Notes: generated by a model from the letters alone, not told the origin. A DNA stretch of 64,000 nucleotides from Bradyrhizobium liaoningense (GCF_018130825.1 NZ_JAFCJS010000005.1:1-64000), one strand, 5' to 3'. Counted from the stretch's first letter, positions 8,556-17,968 are shown. Made by a program: numbers and translations.

Positions 8556-8618
8556 GAGGGGGCGACCACAAGTGCCGGGTGCTTCTGGCCACCCCCTCCG
8601 AACCTCCTCCGGGAGGAG
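8556..8618. terminator. tandem hairpins between convergent genes
   Basis: Two adjacent hairpins fill the gap between the deaminase stop (8537) and the convergent substrate-binding protein gene. The first has arms at 8556-8567 and 8587-8598 with a GAGGGGG/CCCCCTC core. The second is CTCCTCC at 8604-8610 against GGGAGGAG at 8611-8618. Neither has a long T tract, so they may act as bidirectional weak terminators or mRNA end-stabilisers. Confidence 0.5.
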
Positions 8619-8647
8619 CAGGTGATTTAGGCAATGCAAGAAGCGTG

Positions 8648-9724
8648 CTACTTGCCAGCTAGCTTGTCGTCGATGCCCTTGACGTAGAAATTCATCCCGA
8701 GGATCTGGCCGTCGGCGAGATTGGCGCCGCCCTTGCACTCGATCTCCTTGCCGTCCTGCCCAATGACCGGGCACTTGAACGGATGCAGCTTGCCCGCGGT
8801 GATCGCGGCCTGGGCATCCTCGGCCATCTTTTTCACGTCGTCAGGCATGTTGGTGTAGGGCGCCATCGCGAACATGTGGCTGTCGAGGCCGCCCCAGGTG
8901 TCCTCGGACTTCCAGGTTCCGGCGAGCTCGGCCTTGACGCGTTCGATGTAGTAGGGGCCCCAGGTGTCGAGGATCGAGGTCAGCTGGGTCTTGGGCCCGA
9001 ACTTGATCATCTCGGAATCCTGGCCGAAGGCGAGCTTGCCGCGCTCGCTGGCGATCTGCATCGCTGCCGGCGAGTCCGTGTGCTGCATGATGACGTCGGC
9101 GCCCTGGTCGATCAGCGCCTTGGCGGCGTCGGCCTCCTTGCCCGGGTCGAACCAGGTGTTGGCCCAGATGATCTTGACCTTGATGTTCGGGTTGATGGTC
9201 TGCGCCGCCAGGATCGTCGCGTTGATGCCGGAGACCACCTCGGGGATCGGGAACGAGCCGATATAGCCGAGCACGCCCGACTTCGACATCTTGGCCGCGA
9301 TCAGGCCCTGGATGTAGCGGCCCTGGTACCATTTGGCCGAGTAGGTCGACATGTTCTTGTCGCGCTTGTAGCCGGTGGCGTGCTCGAAATGCACGTTCGG
9401 ATACTTCTTGGCGACCTTCAGCGTCGGGTCCATGTAGCCGAACGACGTCGTGAAGATCAGCTTGTTGCCGGCGCGGACGAGCTGCTCGATGGCGCGCTCG
9501 GCGTCGGGGCCTTCGGGCACGTTCTCGAGATAGGTGGTCTCGATCTTGTCGCCCAATTCCTTCACCAGCGCCTGGCGGCCGACGTCATGCTGGTAGGTCC
9601 AGCCGAGGTCTCCGATCGGGCCCAGGTAAATGAAGCCGACCTTCAGCTTGTCGGCGGCGGAGGCTGCGCTGATGCTCCCGGCAAGCAAAAGGCCGGAAGC
9701 CAGCGCAAGAAGTGATTTCCTCAT
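8648..9724 (-). CDS. BMP-family ABC transporter substrate-binding protein
   Basis: The 358-aa precursor has a Sec signal peptide cleaved near ASAADK (about residue 24) and a BMP/Med-type periplasmic binding fold: KVGFIYLGPIGDLGWTYQHD, TSFGYMDPTLKVAKKYPNVHFEHATG and GYIGSFPIPEVVSGINA. BMP proteins bind nucleosides or purine bases. It is the last gene of a leftward importer operon, 77 nt after the second permease. Two in-frame ATGs occur (9727 and 9724); the second has a better GGAG spacing of 7 nt. The neighbourhood suggests a purine or ureide ligand. Confidence 0.88.
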   Translation of the reverse strand: MRKSLLALASGLLLAGSISAASAADKLKVGFIYLGPIGDLGWTYQHDVGRQALVKELGDKIETTYLENVPEGPDAERAIEQLVRAGNKLIFTTSFGYMDPTLKVAKKYPNVHFEHATGYKRDKNMSTYSAKWYQGRYIQGLIAAKMSKSGVLGYIGSFPIPEVVSGINATILAAQTINPNIKVKIIWANTWFDPGKEADAAKALIDQGADVIMQHTDSPAAMQIASERGKLAFGQDSEMIKFGPKTQLTSILDTWGPYYIERVKAELAGTWKSEDTWGGLDSHMFAMAPYTNMPDDVKKMAEDAQAAITAGKLHPFKCPVIGQDGKEIECKGGANLADGQILGMNFYVKGIDDKLAGK

Positions 9725-9801
9725 CATCAATCTCCAAACATCAGGGGAAAGCCACGATCCGCAACGTGCGCGCCCCATCGCACACGCCGCGGAAATGAAA
9801 C

Positions 9802-10719
9802 TCAGCGGTCAGGCACGAACACGGTGCCGAGCGCGGCCGGCGCGGTCGAGCCGCCGGTGCGCGCGCGGGAGAGCAGAACCAGCACGATGACGGTCGCGAG
9901 GTAAGGCAGCGCCGACATGAATTGCGAGGGAATGCCGACGCCCCAGCCCTGCGCGTGCAGTTGCAGGATTGTCACCGCACCGAACAGATAGGCGCCGACC
10001 ACGAGCCGGCCCGGCCGCCAGGACGCGAACACCACCAGCGCCAGCGCGATCCAGCCGCGGCCGGCAGTCATGCCGGGAATGAAGAACGGCGTATAGGCGA
10101 GCGGCAGATAAGCGCCGGCAAGGCCAGCGCAGGCGCCGCCGAACATCACGGCGAAAGTGCGGATGCGCAGCACGGGATAGCCGAGCGCATGCGCGGAGAC
10201 GTGGTTGTCACCGCAGGCACGCAGGATCAAACCCGCTCGCGTGCGGTACAGAAACCACCAGACGCCGATGATCAGCGCGACGGAGAAATAGACGAAGCCG
10301 TCCTCGCCGAACAGCACGCGGCCGATCAGCGGAATGTCGGTGAGGCCAGGAATATAAAGGTGCACGGCCGGCGTGATGCGCTCGCCGACGAACCCGGCGC
10401 CGATCAAACCCGACAGTCCGATGCCGAGGATGGTCAGCGCGAGACCCGTCGCGACCTGGTTCACGGCGAGCCCGAGCGCCATCAGCGCGAAGACCAGCGA
10501 CATCAGCGTGCCCGCGATGATGCCGAACAGTGCGCCGATGAAGATCGATCCGGTCAGCCACGCACCGGCGAAGCCACAGGCCGCCCCGACGATCATCATG
10601 CCTTCGACGCCGAGATTGAGCACGCCGGAGCGCTCGGTCACGAGCTCGCCGGTCGCGGCGATCAAGAGCGGCGTCGACGCGGCGAGCACCGCGAGGATGA
10701 TGGCTTCAACCAGCTCCAC
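9802..10719 (-). CDS. ABC transporter permease, nucleoside/BMP type
   Basis: A 305-aa hydrophobic protein of the BPD_transp_2 permease family with about eight or nine membrane helices. Family marks are TPLLIAATGELVTERSGVLNLGVEGMM near the N-terminus and SVALGLALTILG-like helices. It starts with GTG 10719, overlapping the preceding permease gene by 14 bp, and pairs with that permease as the heterodimeric membrane core of importer 1. Confidence 0.88.
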   Translation of the reverse strand: MELVEAIILAVLAASTPLLIAATGELVTERSGVLNLGVEGMMIVGAACGFAGAWLTGSIFIGALFGIIAGTLMSLVFALMALGLAVNQVATGLALTILGIGLSGLIGAGFVGERITPAVHLYIPGLTDIPLIGRVLFGEDGFVYFSVALIIGVWWFLYRTRAGLILRACGDNHVSAHALGYPVLRIRTFAVMFGGACAGLAGAYLPLAYTPFFIPGMTAGRGWIALALVVFASWRPGRLVVGAYLFGAVTILQLHAQGWGVGIPSQFMSALPYLATVIVLVLLSRARTGGSTAPAALGTVFVPDR

Positions 10720-11797
10720 GGGTCACCTGTCGGTTCGGGAACACCAGCTTGAAGCGGTAGAGAATGAGGGAGTCGCAGGCGAGCACGTAGAACAGCAGAA
10801 TGCCCTGAAACACCTTGGTGACATCCAACGGGATCTTCATCGCGATCTGCGCCTGCTCGCCGCCGATAAAGGTCAGTGCGAGAAAAAGGCCTGCAATTAA
10901 TATTCCAAGCGGGTTCAGCCGGCCGAGAAACGCGACGATGATCGCGGTGAAGCCGTAGCCCGGCGAAATGCCGGGCTGGAGATGCCCGACGGGACCGGCG
11001 ACCTCGATGATGCCGGCAAGGCCCGCCAGCGCGCCGGAAACCGCGAAGGTCAGGATGATCAGCTGGTTGGCATTGAAGCCGCCGAACCGCGCTGCGCGCG
11101 GGGCGGCGCCGACCACGCGGATCTCGAAACCCTTGATGGTGCGCCCGAGCAGGATCGCGGCCGCCGCGACGACGAGCAGCGCGATGATCGAGCCGAGATG
11201 TAGCCGCCCGCCTTCGATCAGCAGCGGAACGGTTGCGACCGGATCGAACTCCGCGGTGGTCGGGAAATTGAAGCCGTGCGGATCGCGCCAGGGGCCGCGC
11301 ACGAGATAGTCGAGAAAGAGATCGGCGACATAGACCAGCATTAGGCTGGTCAGGATCTCACTGGCGCCGAACTTCACCTTGCAGATCGCAGGGATCAGCG
11401 CATAGAGCGCGCCTGCGGCGGCTGCGAGTACGAGCATCGCCGGCAGCACCCAGGCGCCGGCATCGGTGCCTTGCGTCTTCACGGCGATCCAGCTTCCGGC
11501 GACCGCGCCGATCAGGAATTGCCCTTCGGCGCCGATGTTCCAGGCGTTGGCGAGATAACAGAGTGACAGGCCGATCGCGATCATCACCAGCGGCGTCGCC
11601 TTCACAGCGATCTCCTGCAGCGAATAGCCGTCGGTCAAGGGCGCGACGAAATAGGCATGCAGCGCGAGCAGCGGATTCTTGCCGAGGATCGAGAACAGGA
11701 TGGTCATGGTGACGATCGTCAGGCCGATCGCGATCAGCGGCGAGACCAGCGCGATCGTGCCAGAGCGCTCGGCGCGCTTCTCAAGCACCAACTGCAT
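10706..11797 (-). CDS. ABC transporter permease, nucleoside/BMP type
   Basis: A 363-aa permease of the same family as its downstream partner but with the longer N-terminus typical of the first permease in BMP systems. It shows NPLLALHAYFVAPL, LANAWNIGAEGQFLIGAVAG and GYGFTAIIVAFLGRLNP. About ten helices are expected. ATG 11797 (MQLVLEKRAERSG) lies within the last codons of the ATPase gene, a 17-bp overlap, so translation is coupled. It belongs to importer 1. Confidence 0.88.
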   Translation of the reverse strand: MQLVLEKRAERSGTIALVSPLIAIGLTIVTMTILFSILGKNPLLALHAYFVAPLTDGYSLQEIAVKATPLVMIAIGLSLCYLANAWNIGAEGQFLIGAVAGSWIAVKTQGTDAGAWVLPAMLVLAAAAGALYALIPAICKVKFGASEILTSLMLVYVADLFLDYLVRGPWRDPHGFNFPTTAEFDPVATVPLLIEGGRLHLGSIIALLVVAAAAILLGRTIKGFEIRVVGAAPRAARFGGFNANQLIILTFAVSGALAGLAGIIEVAGPVGHLQPGISPGYGFTAIIVAFLGRLNPLGILIAGLFLALTFIGGEQAQIAMKIPLDVTKVFQGILLFYVLACDSLILYRFKLVFPNRQVTRGAG

Positions 11798-13370
11798 GCG
11801 CGGCCTCCTTCGGCTCCAGGCTGCTACCGCCCATGAGAAGGCCGAGCTTTTCGCGGGTCGCTTCACTCGTTGCGAGCGGGGCCGAGAGCCGGCCGTGGAA
11901 CATCACAGCGATGCGGTCGGCGATCTCGGCGAGCTCGTCGAGATCCTGGCTGGTCACCAGCACGGCGGCGCCCGCGGTGGCGAGATCGAGCAGCGCCTGG
12001 CGGATCACCGCGGCGGCGCCCGCATCGACGCCCCAGGTCGGCTGGCTTACCACCAGCACCGCCGGATTGCGCAGGATTTCGCGTCCCACGATGAATTTTT
12101 GCAGATTGCCGCCGGACAGGCTCGCGGCCTCGGGATCGCGCTTGGCCTTGCGTACATCAAAGGTTTCGGTCGCGCGGTCGACGGTCTTCAGCGTCGCCGC
12201 GGTGTCGATGAAGCCGTGATGGACCATGCCGCTCGCTGCGTGCCCCGTGAGCAGAGCGTTCTCCGAGAGCTTCATGCGCGGCGCGGTACCGTGGCCGAGC
12301 CGCTCCTCAGGCACGAAAGCCGCGCCCAGCTTGCGCCGCTGCGTGATCGAGAGATGGCCGGCAGCGATGCCTTCGATCACCACGGTGCCGGGATCCTTGG
12401 ACAGCCGCTCGCCGGAGAGCGCGGCAAAGAGCTCGTCCTGGCCGTTGCCGGCGACGCCGGCGATGCCGAGGATCTCGCCGCCCTTCAGCTCGAACGAGAT
12501 GTGCTCGAGCCGCACGCCGTGCGCTTCGCCCGGCGCAAGCGAGAGATCGTTGACGACGAGGCGCGGCACGGTGGTCTTTCGACCGGCCGGCGCCTTCACT
12601 TCCTTGATCTCGCCGCCGACCATCATGCGGGCGAGCGAAGCTGCGGTCTCCAGCCTGGGATTGCAGGTCTCGACCTTCTTGCCGCCACGCAGGATCGTCG
12701 CAGTGTCGCAGAGGCGCTTCACCTCTTCCAGCTTGTGGCTGATATAGAGGATGGCGCGGCCTTCGGCCTTGAGGCGCTCCAGCACGATGAAGAGCTGGTC
12801 GGCCTCCTGCGGCGTCAGCACCGCGGTGGGCTCGTCCAGGATCAGGAATTTCGGGTCCTGCATCAGGGCGCGGACGATCTCGATGCGCTGGCGCTCGCCG
12901 ACCGACAATTGCCAGACCTCGCGCCTGGGATCGAGCGGCAGACCGTAGGTCTTCGACACCTGCTCCAGCCGCGCCGACATGTCCTTGAAGGATTCTCGTC
13001 CGTCGAGGCCGAGCGCGACGTTCTCGGCGACGGTGAGGTTGTCGAACAGCGAGAAGTGCTGGAACACCATGCCGATACCGCGGCTGCGCGCTTCGGACGG
13101 GCCTGACAGTACGATTCGCTCGCCCTGCCAGCGGATCTCGCCGGCGCTGGGCTGGATCAGCCCGTAGATCGCCTTGACTAGCGTCGACTTGCCGGCGCCG
13201 TTCTCGCCGAGCAGGGCGTGGATCTCCTTGGGCCAGATGTCGATGTCGATGGAATCGTTGGCGAGGAAATCGCCATAGCGCTTGGTGAGCCCGATCGTCG
13301 TCAGCAACGGGGACTCGCCGGAATGCAGGCCGTTAGGCGTCGGATCTAACATTCGCTGATGCGCTTGCAT
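11781..13370 (-). CDS. ABC transporter ATP-binding protein with two ATPase domains
   Basis: A 529-aa double ATPase like those of ribose and nucleoside importers. The first domain has Walker A GENGAGKST (55-63) and signature LSVGERQRIEI. The second has the degenerate Walker A GVAGNGQDEL and signature LSGGNLQKF, the usual asymmetry of the class. It is the first gene of importer 1 (ATPase, permease, permease, binding protein). ATG 13370 has no strong ribosome site. An internal ATG at 13352 is also possible. Confidence 0.88.
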   Translation of the reverse strand: MQAHQRMLDPTPNGLHSGESPLLTTIGLTKRYGDFLANDSIDIDIWPKEIHALLGENGAGKSTLVKAIYGLIQPSAGEIRWQGERIVLSGPSEARSRGIGMVFQHFSLFDNLTVAENVALGLDGRESFKDMSARLEQVSKTYGLPLDPRREVWQLSVGERQRIEIVRALMQDPKFLILDEPTAVLTPQEADQLFIVLERLKAEGRAILYISHKLEEVKRLCDTATILRGGKKVETCNPRLETAASLARMMVGGEIKEVKAPAGRKTTVPRLVVNDLSLAPGEAHGVRLEHISFELKGGEILGIAGVAGNGQDELFAALSGERLSKDPGTVVIEGIAAGHLSITQRRKLGAAFVPEERLGHGTAPRMKLSENALLTGHAASGMVHHGFIDTAATLKTVDRATETFDVRKAKRDPEAASLSGGNLQKFIVGREILRNPAVLVVSQPTWGVDAGAAAVIRQALLDLATAGAAVLVTSQDLDELAEIADRIAVMFHGRLSAPLATSEATREKLGLLMGGSSLEPKEAAHAVGA

Positions 13371-13934
13371 GGGGTGAAGTGCCTCAATAGTGGGCTAGTT
13401 TGAACCGCCGCGTAAGGTGTGAAAAAGCGTCATCCCTTGCTCAACGCTTCGGCAGGCGCGTGGTGTCGGCGAGTCGTGGCTCTCGCCAGGCGCGGATGGC
13501 GCTCGCGCGCTCCAGGGTCGTCCTTGCGGGTACCGCTCGGGCGCGGCGCCTGTTGTAAATTTGTGACGGTTCAAACCAAATCGGAACCCACTGTGCAGCC
13601 TCGACCTGAAGCTGAGCAAAATCGCGCCAAGACGCGTATGCAATGTCGGATCGCGGCATCATGCGCCCTCGGCAATCCTGGCTGCCTCGTTCGTTCGACG
13701 CGAAATGCGAACAAAATCAAACGGGAATGTCTGGCAATGGCCAGCCTCTCATCGCCGCGTGACAAGGCGCACGCCCCGCAAATGCACTCAAAATCTCGAA
13801 GGGAGACGTCGCCTGCTGCCAAAACAAGCGGCATGCCTTGAAAAAAGTTGAGGCTTCTCACTCCGGGAGATCGGCGCAAGTGTCGCACCCAAGGGACGTT
13901 CATTTTTACGTGTCCAAACTTGGGGGTATTCAGG
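13371..13934. other. 564-bp divergent intergenic region
   Basis: This gap separates the leftward importer-1 operon from the rightward outer-membrane channel gene and must contain promoters for both. The short reading frames in it have no ribosome site, no family resemblance and atypical composition, so I call none. A short GGTT/AACC dyad near 13567-13576 is the only symmetric element noted. Confidence 0.5.
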
Positions 13935-15041
13935 ATGTCGTTTCGTTTCAAGGCAGTTGCAGCCGCTGCGCTGTCACTTGCTACGCTTGCCACAAGTGGC
14001 CTGGCTCAGGCGGCGGACTTGCCGGTCAAGGCCGCCAAGAAGGCGCCTGACCTCCCGTTCTTCCTGGTGATCGACAACCGCGTGTCGTTCTCCTACATGC
14101 CCAAGGGCACCGATCCCGGCATGTGGAGCGTCCGTCCCGACGGCAGCATCAACGGCACCACCGCCAAGCAGGTCTACTCCTTCACCCACTTCGACCTCTG
14201 GGCCTACGGCACCAACTTCTTCACCATCTCGATGTTCAAGTCGGGGAAGAACGACCCTGCCAATCCCTGCACCGCGCCGGGCGTGACCATCACCGGCGGC
14301 GCCGCCGACTGCGCCGGCGCAACCGAGATTTACGGCCTGTTCCGTTCGACCTTCGGCTGGAACGAACTGTTCAACACCAAGGCCTTCACCATGGGGCCGC
14401 TGCATAACATCTCGTTCGAAGTCGGTATGGACGCCAACACCGAGAACAACTTCCTCGCGCCGGCCAAGCGCGACGTCGTTGCCGGTCTCCAGTTCGCCTT
14501 CGACCTTCCCTACAAGGGCTATTTCAACGTCGCGCCCTTGATGTACTACGAGTTCCTGAACCACAACGCCTTCACCCAGTGCGGTCTGTTCGGACCGGGG
14601 GTGGCGGGCGTGACCTGTAACTCGGACGGCAATGTCAGCTATCGTCCGACCTGGGCCGTCGAAATCAACTACTACATGGATCTCGGCTTCCTGCCGCCGA
14701 GCATGCAGTACTTCTCGATTAGCGGCCGCGCCGGCTGGTATGGCCCGAAGGGCGACTCCAACGGCCTGCCTGCGCTCTCGGGCGTCGGCCGTTTCTCCAC
14801 CGCTTCGAAGACGGAGCTGAACAGCGAGCCGATCCGCCTGACCTTCGATGCCTCGAAGGCGGTCTGGGGTGACAAGTACTCGCACTTCGTCGATCTCTGG
14901 GTCGCCTACCGCTACTGGCAGAACAAGTTCGGCCTCGACCACAACGCCATGCCCGGCGTCTGCACCGTCGCCGCGACCGGCCAGAGCACCAACAGCTGCA
15001 CCGAGTCGACGGTCTATGGTGGCGTCACTGTGAAGTTCTGA
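13935..15041 (+). CDS. putative outer-membrane channel protein
   Basis: The 368-aa precursor has a signal peptide (MSFRFKAVAAAALSLATLA, cleaved near AQAADL). The mature part alternates short amphipathic, aromatic-rich strands such as VYSFTHFDLWAYGTNFFTISMF, VAGLQFAFDLPY and FNVAPLMYYEF, and ends in VYGGVTVKF, a strand with a terminal Phe typical of beta-barrels. Several stretches recall Tsx/OmpK-like nucleoside channels, but I cannot confirm the family. Lying next to a nucleoside-type ABC importer, it is a natural candidate for outer-membrane entry of purines. A terminator-like hairpin follows. Confidence 0.6.
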   Translation: MSFRFKAVAAAALSLATLATSGLAQAADLPVKAAKKAPDLPFFLVIDNRVSFSYMPKGTDPGMWSVRPDGSINGTTAKQVYSFTHFDLWAYGTNFFTISMFKSGKNDPANPCTAPGVTITGGAADCAGATEIYGLFRSTFGWNELFNTKAFTMGPLHNISFEVGMDANTENNFLAPAKRDVVAGLQFAFDLPYKGYFNVAPLMYYEFLNHNAFTQCGLFGPGVAGVTCNSDGNVSYRPTWAVEINYYMDLGFLPPSMQYFSISGRAGWYGPKGDSNGLPALSGVGRFSTASKTELNSEPIRLTFDASKAVWGDKYSHFVDLWVAYRYWQNKFGLDHNAMPGVCTVAATGQSTNSCTESTVYGGVTVKF

Positions 15042-15068
15042 TCGGTTGACGATCTCCAGGTTCGGATG

Positions 15069-15103
15069 GCGCCGCGCAGGTATGCGCGGCGTCATTCCGT
15101 TTT
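15069..15103 (+). terminator. intrinsic terminator
   Basis: A 10-bp GC-rich stem (GCGCCGCGCA 15069-15078, TGCGCGGCGT 15083-15092, loop GGTA) is followed by a short T run at 15100-15103, 27 nt after the channel gene stop. Confidence 0.6.
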
Positions 15104-15220
15104 CGTAGGGTGGGTTAGCCGAAGATGTAACCCACCAACTTCGTTTGGCGAGCGCGGAAGCGCGTGGTGGGTTACGCCAGCGGATGCGCTTCGCGCATCC
15201 GCCAACTAACCCACCCTACG
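15104..15220. repeat. palindromic repeat with GTAGGGTGGGTTAG ends
   Basis: The arms CGTAGGGTGGGTTAG (15104-15118) and CTAACCCACCCTACG (15206-15220) are perfect reverse complements bracketing 117 bp. The interior holds further GGTGGGTTA/TAACCCACC copies and a GGATGCG/CGCATCC hairpin. This end sequence is, from general familiarity, a widespread Bradyrhizobium and related rhizobial intergenic repeat without coding capacity. Confidence 0.7.
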
Positions 15221-15239
15221 GATCGGAGTTTGGGGCGGC

Positions 15240-15725
15240 CTATTTCGTCCACACGCCGGCGTGCAGCGATTCGGCTTCGTCTTCGAGCAGCGGCCCGACG
15301 ACCTCCGTCGGTCGCTGGCCGCTGGCAAACACCTCACGGCAGGGCAGGTCCAGCGTCGGGTTCTCCGGATGGTTGCCGGTGACGCCGCGCAGGCGCTCCT
15401 CACTGAGGCCATAGACGACGCGGCCGATGCCGGCCCAATAAATTGCGCCGGCGCACATCGCGCACGGCTCGGCCGAGGAATAGAGCGTGGCCCTCGCCAG
15501 CACCTCGCGGCTGAACGTGCGGCAGGCCTGGGTGGCCGCGAGGCGCTCGGCATGGGCGGTGCCGTCGCGGTCCGGCATGTAGCCGTTCTCGCTCTCGATC
15601 AGCACTTTGCCGTCCGCATCGACGACGATGCAGCCGAAGGGGTGGTTGCCATGGGTGAGCGAGCGCCGGGCAATTGCGAAGGACAAACGCAAGAACTGCT
15701 TGTCGCGTTCGGTTGCCTCGCTCAT
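15240..15725 (-). CDS. guaD: nucleoside/guanine deaminase, CDA fold
   Basis: A 161-aa cytidine-deaminase-fold protein with zinc motif HAE at 58-60 (DGTAHAERLAA) and PCAMC at 87-91 (SSAEPCAMCAGAIYWAG). It resembles Bacillus-type GuaD guanine deaminase and bacterial nucleoside deaminases rather than tRNA adenosine deaminase. It is the last gene of the importer-2 operon, 13 nt after the ATPase gene, with GGAGGAG before ATG 15725. Guanine to xanthine fits the pathway, but cytosine or another base cannot be excluded. Confidence 0.8.
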   Translation of the reverse strand: MSEATERDKQFLRLSFAIARRSLTHGNHPFGCIVVDADGKVLIESENGYMPDRDGTAHAERLAATQACRTFSREVLARATLYSSAEPCAMCAGAIYWAGIGRVVYGLSEERLRGVTGNHPENPTLDLPCREVFASGQRPTEVVGPLLEDEAESLHAGVWTK

Positions 15726-15738
15726 CGCTCCTCCGCGG

Positions 15739-17271
15739 TCAGTGCCCCGCCATGTGCCGGCCGACCACGGTGAGATCGGCTTCGCTGGTCCGTGCTTCAT
15801 ACACGAATTCGCCGTGGAACATCACCACCAGACGGTCCGACAGTTCGAGCAATTCGTCGAGGTCCTCGCTGACGAGCAGCACCGCGGCGCCGCGATTGCG
15901 GGCCGCCATGATCTCGGCGTGGATCTGCGCCACCGCCGCGAAGTCGAGGCCGAAGCAGGGATTGGCCGCGATCAGCACCTCGACGTCGCCCGCAAGCTCG
16001 CGGGCGAGCACGGCGCGCTGCACGTTGCCGCCTGACAGCGACGAGATCGGCGTGTCCGGCGTGCGGGTTTTGATCTTGTATTGCCCGATCTTCTTCCTGG
16101 CGTCGTCGCGGAAGGCGCCGCGATTGAGCCACCAGCCGCCGCTTGCGAAGGGCGTGCGGTCGAATTCGCGGAAGGCGATGTTGTCGGCGACGCTCATGCC
16201 GCCGACGCAGGCGTTCTTCAGCGGCTCCTCGGGCAGCAGCGACATCCTGTGGCGCCGCATCTCCTCGCGGCTGGCGTGATAGGGATCGCCGGCGACGCGG
16301 ATATCGCCGCTCTCGGCCTCGCGCTGGCCGGCCAAGACTTCGACGAGCTGGCGCTGGCCGTTGCCGGAGACGCCGGCGATGCCGACGATCTCGCCGGCGC
16401 GCACCGTCAGGGAAACGTCGTGCACGGCAACGGCGCCGGCGTCGTCGAGGGCGCGGAGCTTCTGCAGTTCGAGCCTCGGCTGACCGGCTTCGCCGGTGCG
16501 CGGCGGCTGCACGGTCAGTTCCTCGGCTCCGATCATGGTGCGGGCCATCGCGTCGGGCGTCAGCTCGGTGACCTTGCCGGCTCCGGCGAGCTTGCCGCGG
16601 CGCAGGATCGTGACCTCGTCGGCGAAGGCCATGACTTCGCGAAACTTGTGCGTGATCATCAGGATGGTCAGCTCGCCCCTGACGACCATGTCGCGGAGCA
16701 TGCCGAGCACCTCGTCCGCTTCCGCCGGCGTCAGCACCGAGGTCGGCTCGTCCAGGATCAGGAAGCGGCGCTTCAGATAGAGCTGCTTGAGGATCTCGCA
16801 CTTTTGGCGCTCGCCGGCGGAGATGTCGGAGACCTTTGCGCCGAGCGGCACCTTGAAAGGCATCCGAGCAAGGAACGTCTCCAGCTCCTTCATCTCCTTT
16901 GGCCAGTTCACCACGGCCGGCACGTCGTCGCGCGCCAGCACGAGGTTTTCGGCAACCGTCATGGCCGGCACCAGCGTAAAGTGCTGGTACACCATGCCGA
17001 GGCCGAGCGCGTGAGCGTCCTTCGGGTTGGCGATGGCCTGCTCGCGACCTCCGACGAGGATGTCGCCTTCGGTCGCGTGATAGTAGCCCATGATGCATTT
17101 GACGAGTGTCGACTTGCCGGCGCCATTCTCGCCGAGCAGCGCATGGAACGAGCCCGGCCGCACCTTCAACTCGACATTGTCGAGCGCCAGGAAGTCGCCG
17201 AAGCGCATGGTCATGGCGATGGCATCGACGCCGAAGGCGCCCGACGGCGGAGGCGTTTCGCCGATGATCAC
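15739..17271 (-). CDS. ABC transporter ATP-binding protein with two ATPase domains
   Basis: A 510-aa double ATPase of importer 2. Domain 1 has GENGAGKST and ISAGERQKCEI. Domain 2 has the altered nucleotide loop GVSGNGQRQL and signature SLSGGNVQRAVLARELAG. The start is GTG 17271, whose GTGA overlaps the stop of the biuret hydrolase gene, giving tight coupling. A longer upstream frame is an artefact of the overlapping gene. It works with permeases 17969-18895 and 18897-20009 and the Tat-type binding protein. Confidence 0.9.
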   Translation of the reverse strand: MIIGETPPPSGAFGVDAIAMTMRFGDFLALDNVELKVRPGSFHALLGENGAGKSTLVKCIMGYYHATEGDILVGGREQAIANPKDAHALGLGMVYQHFTLVPAMTVAENLVLARDDVPAVVNWPKEMKELETFLARMPFKVPLGAKVSDISAGERQKCEILKQLYLKRRFLILDEPTSVLTPAEADEVLGMLRDMVVRGELTILMITHKFREVMAFADEVTILRRGKLAGAGKVTELTPDAMARTMIGAEELTVQPPRTGEAGQPRLELQKLRALDDAGAVAVHDVSLTVRAGEIVGIAGVSGNGQRQLVEVLAGQREAESGDIRVAGDPYHASREEMRRHRMSLLPEEPLKNACVGGMSVADNIAFREFDRTPFASGGWWLNRGAFRDDARKKIGQYKIKTRTPDTPISSLSGGNVQRAVLARELAGDVEVLIAANPCFGLDFAAVAQIHAEIMAARNRGAAVLLVSEDLDELLELSDRLVVMFHGEFVYEARTSEADLTVVGRHMAGH

Positions 17272-17951
17272 GAAATGGCTCCGATGAAGGCGTCGGAGGT
17301 CGAGACCGCGCCGAACACGCCGCCTTGCATCTTGATCATCTTCAGCGCGTGGTCGTGGTTGCTCTTGTCGGTGGCGCCGCAGCAATCATGCAGCAGCACG
17401 CATTCGAAGCCGCGGTCGTTGGCCTCGCGCATGGTGGTGTGGACGCAGACGTCGGTGGTGATGCCGGTCAGCACGATGTTCTCGATGCCACGTACGCGCA
17501 GGATCAGCTCCAGATCGGTGGCGCAGAACGAACCCTTGCCGGGCTTGTCGATGATCGGCTCGCCCGGCAGCGGCGCCAGTTCCTCGATGATGTCCCAGCC
17601 GGGCTCGCCGCGTACCAGGATGCGGCCGCAGGGGCCGGGATCGCCGATGCCGGCGCCGATTTGGCGCGAGCGCCAGCGCTTGTTGGCGGGCAGGTCGGAG
17701 AGATCGGGGCGGTGGCCCTCGCGGGTATGGATGATGTGAAAGCCTTGGGCACGCATCGCGGCGAGCAGCCTCTTGATCGGCTCGATCGGCGCCCGCGTCA
17801 GGGAGAGGTCGTAGCCCATCTTGTCGACATAGCCGCCGACGCCGCAGAAATCGGTCTGCATGTCGATGATGATCAGCGCCGTATTCTCGGGGCGGAGATC
17901 ACCATTGTAGGGCCAGGCATAGGGCTCGGACTTGATGTAGCGCTCGGGCAT
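17268..17951 (-). CDS. biuH: biuret amidohydrolase (isochorismatase-like cysteine hydrolase)
   Basis: A 227-aa cysteine hydrolase with triad Asp30 (ALIIIDMQTDFC), Lys136 (PIIDKPGKGSF) and Cys169 (GITTDVCVHTTMREAND). From memory, its N-terminal segment YAWPYNGDLRPENTALIIID and the triad spacing match rhizobial BiuH almost exactly (D36/K142/C175, a constant offset of six). BiuH splits biuret to allophanate and ammonia. The gene lies inside the importer-2 operon, 17 nt after a permease, and overlaps the ATPase gene by 4 bp. No allophanate hydrolase is in the window. Related hydrolases act on triuret or ureidoacrylate, so substrate needs assay. Confidence 0.82.
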   Translation of the reverse strand: MPERYIKSEPYAWPYNGDLRPENTALIIIDMQTDFCGVGGYVDKMGYDLSLTRAPIEPIKRLLAAMRAQGFHIIHTREGHRPDLSDLPANKRWRSRQIGAGIGDPGPCGRILVRGEPGWDIIEELAPLPGEPIIDKPGKGSFCATDLELILRVRGIENIVLTGITTDVCVHTTMREANDRGFECVLLHDCCGATDKSNHDHALKMIKMQGGVFGAVSTSDAFIGAIS

Positions 17952-17968
17952 GGACGACCTCGTGCGTG

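Noticed and set aside
11679..13106. 475-codon plus-strand frame opposite the ABC ATPase
   Set aside because: It is a mirror of the double-ATPase gene, whose Walker and signature motifs are on the minus strand; no ribosome site.
13395..13662. Short minus-strand frames before importer 1
   Set aside because: No ribosome site, no family resemblance, and the overlapping frames cannot both be real.
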